From assembly GCA_963930655.1 (NCBI GenBank), contig OZ005603.1, positions 13,477,001 to 13,541,000 on the forward strand: DNA of 64,000 bases, written 5' to 3'. Under the pieces are notes generated by a model, which was not told the DNA's origin, did not search any database, and saw nothing but the letters and a program-made list of their open reading frames with translations. The DNA is from Myrica gale (Eukaryota; Streptophyta; Magnoliopsida; Fagales; Myricaceae). Position 1 is the stretch's first letter, and the number at the start of each line of letters is the position of its first letter. Below, in pieces: positions 62,301 through 64,000 of this stretch. The position numbers and the translations under genes were made by a program.

Positions 62301-64000
62301 GTTTCTTTGCTCTCATGCTCGACTGCCTTCACGTCAAGCAGCATAGCTCTCTCCATCAAATTCTTTTCCTTTTAACTTTTAAACAAGAGTATTTATTTTG
62401 TGTTTATGATTTAGGCAGCTCAGATTGATGTTTAAGCCTTGTTGTCACCGCTTCTTGCCTTCTCTGCTTTTGCATGTAAGCAGTTTGTTTAGACTTGAAA
62501 ATTGTTGGTTTCCTTGTAAATCTTACAAATATCTCAAATCCAGTTATCATTTCAACAGCCTCTTCAGATCCTCTACACAATCACCTCTTTTTTTTTTAAT
62601 CTCAGTTCACAATCCATTCTGGAATTAACCAATAGTTATATGTCCGGTTTCAACTAATCTCCATATTATAGCTAACAATTCCTGATTCTTCCTTGCATAT
62701 TTGTCACACAGAAATCATATTGCGTAGGAGTATTCAACTGATTAAGGGATCATCTTCTAGATCTATTAGGAGGTTTTTTTTTTCCCGGAAGAAGCGTTTC
62801 TTCTCCACTGAAACGGTGATATGAAAGGATTCCCGTGGGACTTGCTTTGGTTCCAATTTGATGCAAGGTAGAAAGAGTAGTGGGCTCTGATAATGATGTG
62901 ATGCAGGATAGAAAGAGTAGTGAGCTTTGATATCAAATCTGATGCAGGATCTTTAGGAATTCAGTAGTAGATTATATTTCCTGATGAGTTCTTCAAAGAT
63001 TCTTGGCCAGGGTTTGATGTTTAAGGACTTATAGAAGGTTAGTTATGGAAAGGGTTGCATTTCCAAGGGATTTGATGGTTGTTTGGTGTTAAGACAAGGC
63101 TTAATTAATCCGCCGGTCCTCGTTGTTTAACTTTTTTCCAATTTGGTCTCTTACTGTTAATTCTTCCCTTGCGAGTTCATGGGATTAACTATTTATTCCA
63201 AAAAGGTCATTCTGTCCAATCTCAGCGTTGCAATTGACAAAATATGCCTATGTGGCTAATAGAAAACAGGTCACTAACAAATATCAGTCGACGTCTAGGT
63301 TCAGTCAGCCCAAGTCGCTTAATAGTGACATTTTTATGTAGTTGAATATGACTATTTGCCTTTAGTGTGATCCGTGTCTAGACGGAAAGATTTTCTTGGG
63401 ACAAGTAGCTAATCCTAGGGACTCCCAATGGAAGAATTAAAAATGAGAGACCAAATTGAGAAAAAGTTAAACCACAGGGACTGGCGAATTAATTAAGCCT
63501 TAAAACTATAAGTGGAAAAGGGAAAAAGAGGGGGGGGGGGAGGGAAGTGCCTATGAAATCAATGTTAGGTTGTGTAAGCATTCACACTAGGGAAGGGGAG
63601 GACAATCTCACCGTCTAAGCTTTAGAAGCTGCTTATATTTTAATGGTTTTTGCTGATCCTAGATTTTTGATAGATCACACAAAGGCCTTTATGTATGCGA
63701 TTGCCAATCTTCCCAACAAAAGGGGAAAAGTTATGGGACATGATATTAGATTTAACGTGATGGATTGCAAATAAATGATGACAACTGAAGTCTCCAAGCT
63801 GGTCGCTTCTGTATGTGTGCAGTGAAACACCAGCGCCACCTTCTAAAGAAAAAGTTGGTATCGGCTAACTGCCATTCATAATGTTTGCTTCTCATGAAAA
63901 GATGAACATAGACGTTTATCTGGTAATGTGAAGGCCAGAGCCCAACGATGTTAGCTACAGTTGAAAAAATCAATCATGAAAAGATGCTATTTCATTTTAA
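53325..64000 (+). CDS. ILP1: ILP1/NIPA-type C3HC zinc-finger protein, exons 1-2 only (runs off the window)
   Basis: Exon 1 (53325-53380) encodes MREEVISSGGTIDPAPAA and two bases of a Ser codon. Exon 2 (61074-61323) completes it and gives SSAGASSPAVPTNVGSIDGS.., then ..SRPSCRPWERGDLLRRLATF and KPSNWLGKPK. Total so far is 102 codons, in phase. The N-terminal Ser-rich segment and the CRPWERGDLLRRLATFKPSNW motif, which leads into the C3HC (NIPA/Rsm1) zinc finger, match the plant ILP1 (IAP-like protein 1) group. The finger itself (..ARRGW.N....C..C) is not in the window. Intron 1 is 7693 bp, enlarged by a 3.86-kb hAT and a LINE fragment. Intron 2 exceeds 2.6 kb. Animal relatives (ZC3HC1) sit at the nuclear pore basket; the plant role is inferred to be nuclear. 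Confidence 0.88.
53657..53664. repeat. 8-bp target duplication of the Tip100-like hAT, left copy
   Basis: GGGCCTAG, identical to 57527-57534. Confidence 0.95.
53665..57526 (-). mobile_element. Intact Tip100-like hAT transposon (3862 bp) in ILP1 intron 1
   Basis: The ends are CAGTGGCGGAGCC and, inverted, CAGGGGCGGAGGG, the typical Tip100-group terminal repeats. They are bracketed by a perfect 8-bp duplication. The transposase ORF (815 aa, minus strand) is open from ATG to stop. A leader region of about 1.1 kb (56403-57526) precedes it and contains a donor-like AAG/GTATGC near 56780, so the leader is probably spliced. Both ends, the ORF and the duplication are intact, so it is a recent and possibly still mobile copy. 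It is antisense to the host gene. Confidence 0.92.
53955..56402 (-). CDS. hAT transposase, Tip100 / ZMYM1-like (815 aa)
   Basis: Starts MSKPKTIDAFFKKKGAGSNS. It has a TTF-type zinc finger (about residues 85-180: ..RRFQSSWYKMFSWLEYSPSK.., YCLSCYLF, ..GFRNWKK) and the DUF4371/RNase-H-like core with candidate catalytic Asp in IIVDEARDESKREQM (about 317) and in GQGYDGASNMRGEWNG (about 384). The hAT insertion CX2H lies in YYVHCMAHRLQLAL (about 410), and the C-terminal dimerisation domain is ..LVLTLPVSTATTERAFSAMK.., with the catalytic Glu in TTERAFS (about 760). Length is normal for the family (about 750-850). There are no internal stops. The enzyme cuts and pastes elements with matching ends. This group was first described from the Tip100 element of morning glory and includes the domesticated animal ZMYM-type proteins. 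Residue positions are approximate. Confidence 0.93.
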   Translation of the reverse strand: MSKPKTIDAFFKKKGAGSNSEVSSSTSNPQISIHEQGPTKIQRIIPQEIDISTLERDPGLRPQIWEYPINQQDEIRRVYLKVGPYQFTHSHGFEYPLSGPESHPRRFQSSWYKMFSWLEYSPSKDAAYCLSCYLFNKKPTGRPGANAFTIDGFRNWKKVCEGNNCAFLSHMGKDPCSLHNNAVKYCDDLMNQSQHIDRVMEKQTSAQIRDNRLRLTTSIDCIRYLTYQACALRGHDEGPQSKNRGNFLELIKLISNYNKNVNEVVLENAPGNAKYTSHHVLKEILHVLATRVRSTIREEIGDSKFCIIVDEARDESKREQMALILRFVDNEGCLKERFFDIVHVKDTSVLTLKNEISAVLARHNLNIQNIRGQGYDGASNMRGEWNGLQALFLNDCPYAYYVHCMAHRLQLALVTASREVFSVHQFFTKLSSIVNIVGASCKRNDELHAFKAAEIAELIAIDELETERGINQIGTLKRAGDTRWSSHFDSICSVISMFDATLKVLDNIIIDGSTYSQRGDADAAYKVMTSFEFVFILHLVKEIMGFSYCLCQALQQETQDILNVIHLVKTTKELIQELRENGWDAFLENVKSFCEKHDIEVPDMNVLYKSGRARSQNLRDHVTIEHHYRIDIFVAAIDSQLQELNSRFSEKATELLILSSTLDPKAKNASNFFNIDDICRLVDKFYPEDFTEQEKIQLRYQLQTFKCDVSRDPDFKSLSTISELCRKLVETRKSKIFYLIDRLIRLVLTLPVSTATTERAFSAMKIIKTRLRNKMEDEFLANSLVIYIEKEIAATVSTEMLIDDFDSLKSRRVAL
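57527..57534. repeat. 8-bp target duplication of the Tip100-like hAT, right copy
   Basis: Identical to 53657-53664. Confidence 0.95.
57535..59039. other. ILP1 intron 1 sequence between the hAT and the LINE fragment
   Basis: Mostly unremarkable intron DNA. 57830-57950 contains GTGTGGAGAGATGATTTGATAGA and neighbouring blocks like the interior of the GTGTTTG-end MITE family, without readable ends. A run of 14 G lies at about 58020-58033. A faint coding-like patch on the plus strand near 58370-58670 (Cys-rich, then ..RDAPYLGLCLP..) is not recognised and is likely chance or an old insertion. Confidence 0.3.
59040..59995 (+). pseudogene. LINE fragment: ORF2 endonuclease domain and the region before it
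   Basis: 59054-59240 encodes a basic segment (..RKSGGKLIRELQGLNSSVTM) typical of the zone before ORF2. From 59293 the frame reads MPKILS*NVRGLN, then VGNLLRGWRPDVVCIQETKV, after a break SGGILLMWD, then VYDPNEDR, FNVTWFTSE and GGVYMWSNNS..SWSRID. This is the apurinic-endonuclease (EEP) domain of plant L1-type LINEs (motifs W NVRGL, QETK, GGILLMWD, FN.T, SRID). Stops replace Trp and Arg, there is at least one frame change, and similarity ends near 59995 before any reverse transcriptase. It is a dead fragment in ILP1 intron 1. Confidence 0.8.
59996..61073. other. ILP1 intron 1, distal part
   Basis: AT-rich intron. At about 60300-60540 a unit of about 60 bases, containing GACCATAATATTGA(A/G)GAAAATGA and CCAAATTGATTA, is repeated about four times imperfectly (near 60325, 60370, 60425, 60475 and 60515). 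The 3' end has a normal splice acceptor (TTTATCAG, ending 61073). Confidence 0.4.
60322..60545. repeat. Imperfect tandem repeat, about 50-60 bp units
   Basis: The phrase AGACC(A)AAATATTGAG(G)AAAAATGA, followed by ..TAATAGATTAAT or ..CCAAATTGATTA, recurs in alternating variants about five times. The two forms alternate, so the real unit may be about 110 bp, duplicated twice. Confidence 0.6.
61324..63097. other. ILP1 intron 2, proximal part
   Basis: Starts with a splice donor (AAG/GTTTGA at 61323/61324). It contains a C14 run (about 61501-61514) and no further ILP1 exon that I can recognise. The phrase TTTGATATCAAATCTGATG near 62925 is close to one near 62105. Nothing else to support. Confidence 0.35.
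63098..63499. mobile_element. MULE-like MITE (402 bp) in ILP1 intron 2
   Basis: The left arm GGCTTAATTAATCCGCCGGT and inverted right arm GGCTTAATTAATTCGCCAGT match, and the similarity runs on through TTTAACTTTTT.CAATTTGG, about 90 bases in all. The flanking 9-mers TTAAGACAA and TTAAAACTA agree at 7 of 9, consistent with an old 9-bp Mutator-type duplication. Non-coding. Confidence 0.65.
63500..64000. other. ILP1 intron 2, continuing to the window end
   Basis: Contains a G-rich run near 63531-63541. The short minus-strand frame at 63752-63973 has no recognisable product. No exon is identified. Confidence 0.3.

Overview
The window reads as plant nuclear DNA from a eudicot. The genes are intron-rich with GT/AG junctions, and their products match plant families: a CBL-interacting protein kinase, a plant RH1-type DEAD-box helicase and an ILP1/NIPA-type C3HC zinc-finger protein. 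The AT-rich space between them is full of plant transposons. I cannot name the species from the sequence.

Layout. 1-9512: a minus-strand Ty3/gypsy relic (gag plus one LTR), then a plus-strand Ty1/copia element that has lost its 5' LTR and is full of stops. Its reverse transcriptase is split by a 2.07-kb hAT element that carries a piece of a polypyrimidine-tract-binding-protein gene. 9513-18000: gene-poor DNA with MITE-like elements and a probable solo LTR. 18196-18456: a small plant-specific Ser-rich protein gene with a clear TATA box and poly(A) signal. 19489-20968: two more DNA-transposon derivatives. 21565-32168 (minus): a complete nine-exon RH1-type helicase gene (515 aa by my joins) whose introns hold a SINE, an ORF1-only LINE, a MITE and a TRIM. 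32433-36706: a broken RICESLEEPER-like hAT transposon about 265 bp upstream of the helicase start codon. 38215-40533: nested hAT derivatives. 43643-49625 (plus): a complete 14-exon CIPK23-like kinase (449 aa). 50678-51415: a MULE-type element with arms of about 250 bp and a perfect 9-bp target duplication. 51632-52410: two hAT-MITE copies in inverted orientation. 53325 to the window end (plus): exons 1 and 2 of an ILP1-like gene, with a 7.7-kb intron 1 holding an intact Tip100-like hAT transposon (53665-57526, 815-aa ORF, perfect 8-bp target duplication) and a LINE endonuclease fragment.

The host genes do not form a shared pathway. They are separate loci: calcium/CBL signalling to transporters (CIPK), ribosome-biogenesis-type RNA helicase (RH1) and a nuclear zinc-finger protein (ILP1). 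The distinctive content is the transposon record. Six insertions have readable target duplications: hAT 8 bp twice, MULE 9 bp, LINE 13 bp, SINE 16 bp and TRIM 4-5 bp. There is also one gene-fragment capture, and I found no evidence for a novel multi-gene system. Splice sites of the two complete genes were set by hand, and reading phase is consistent across every junction.
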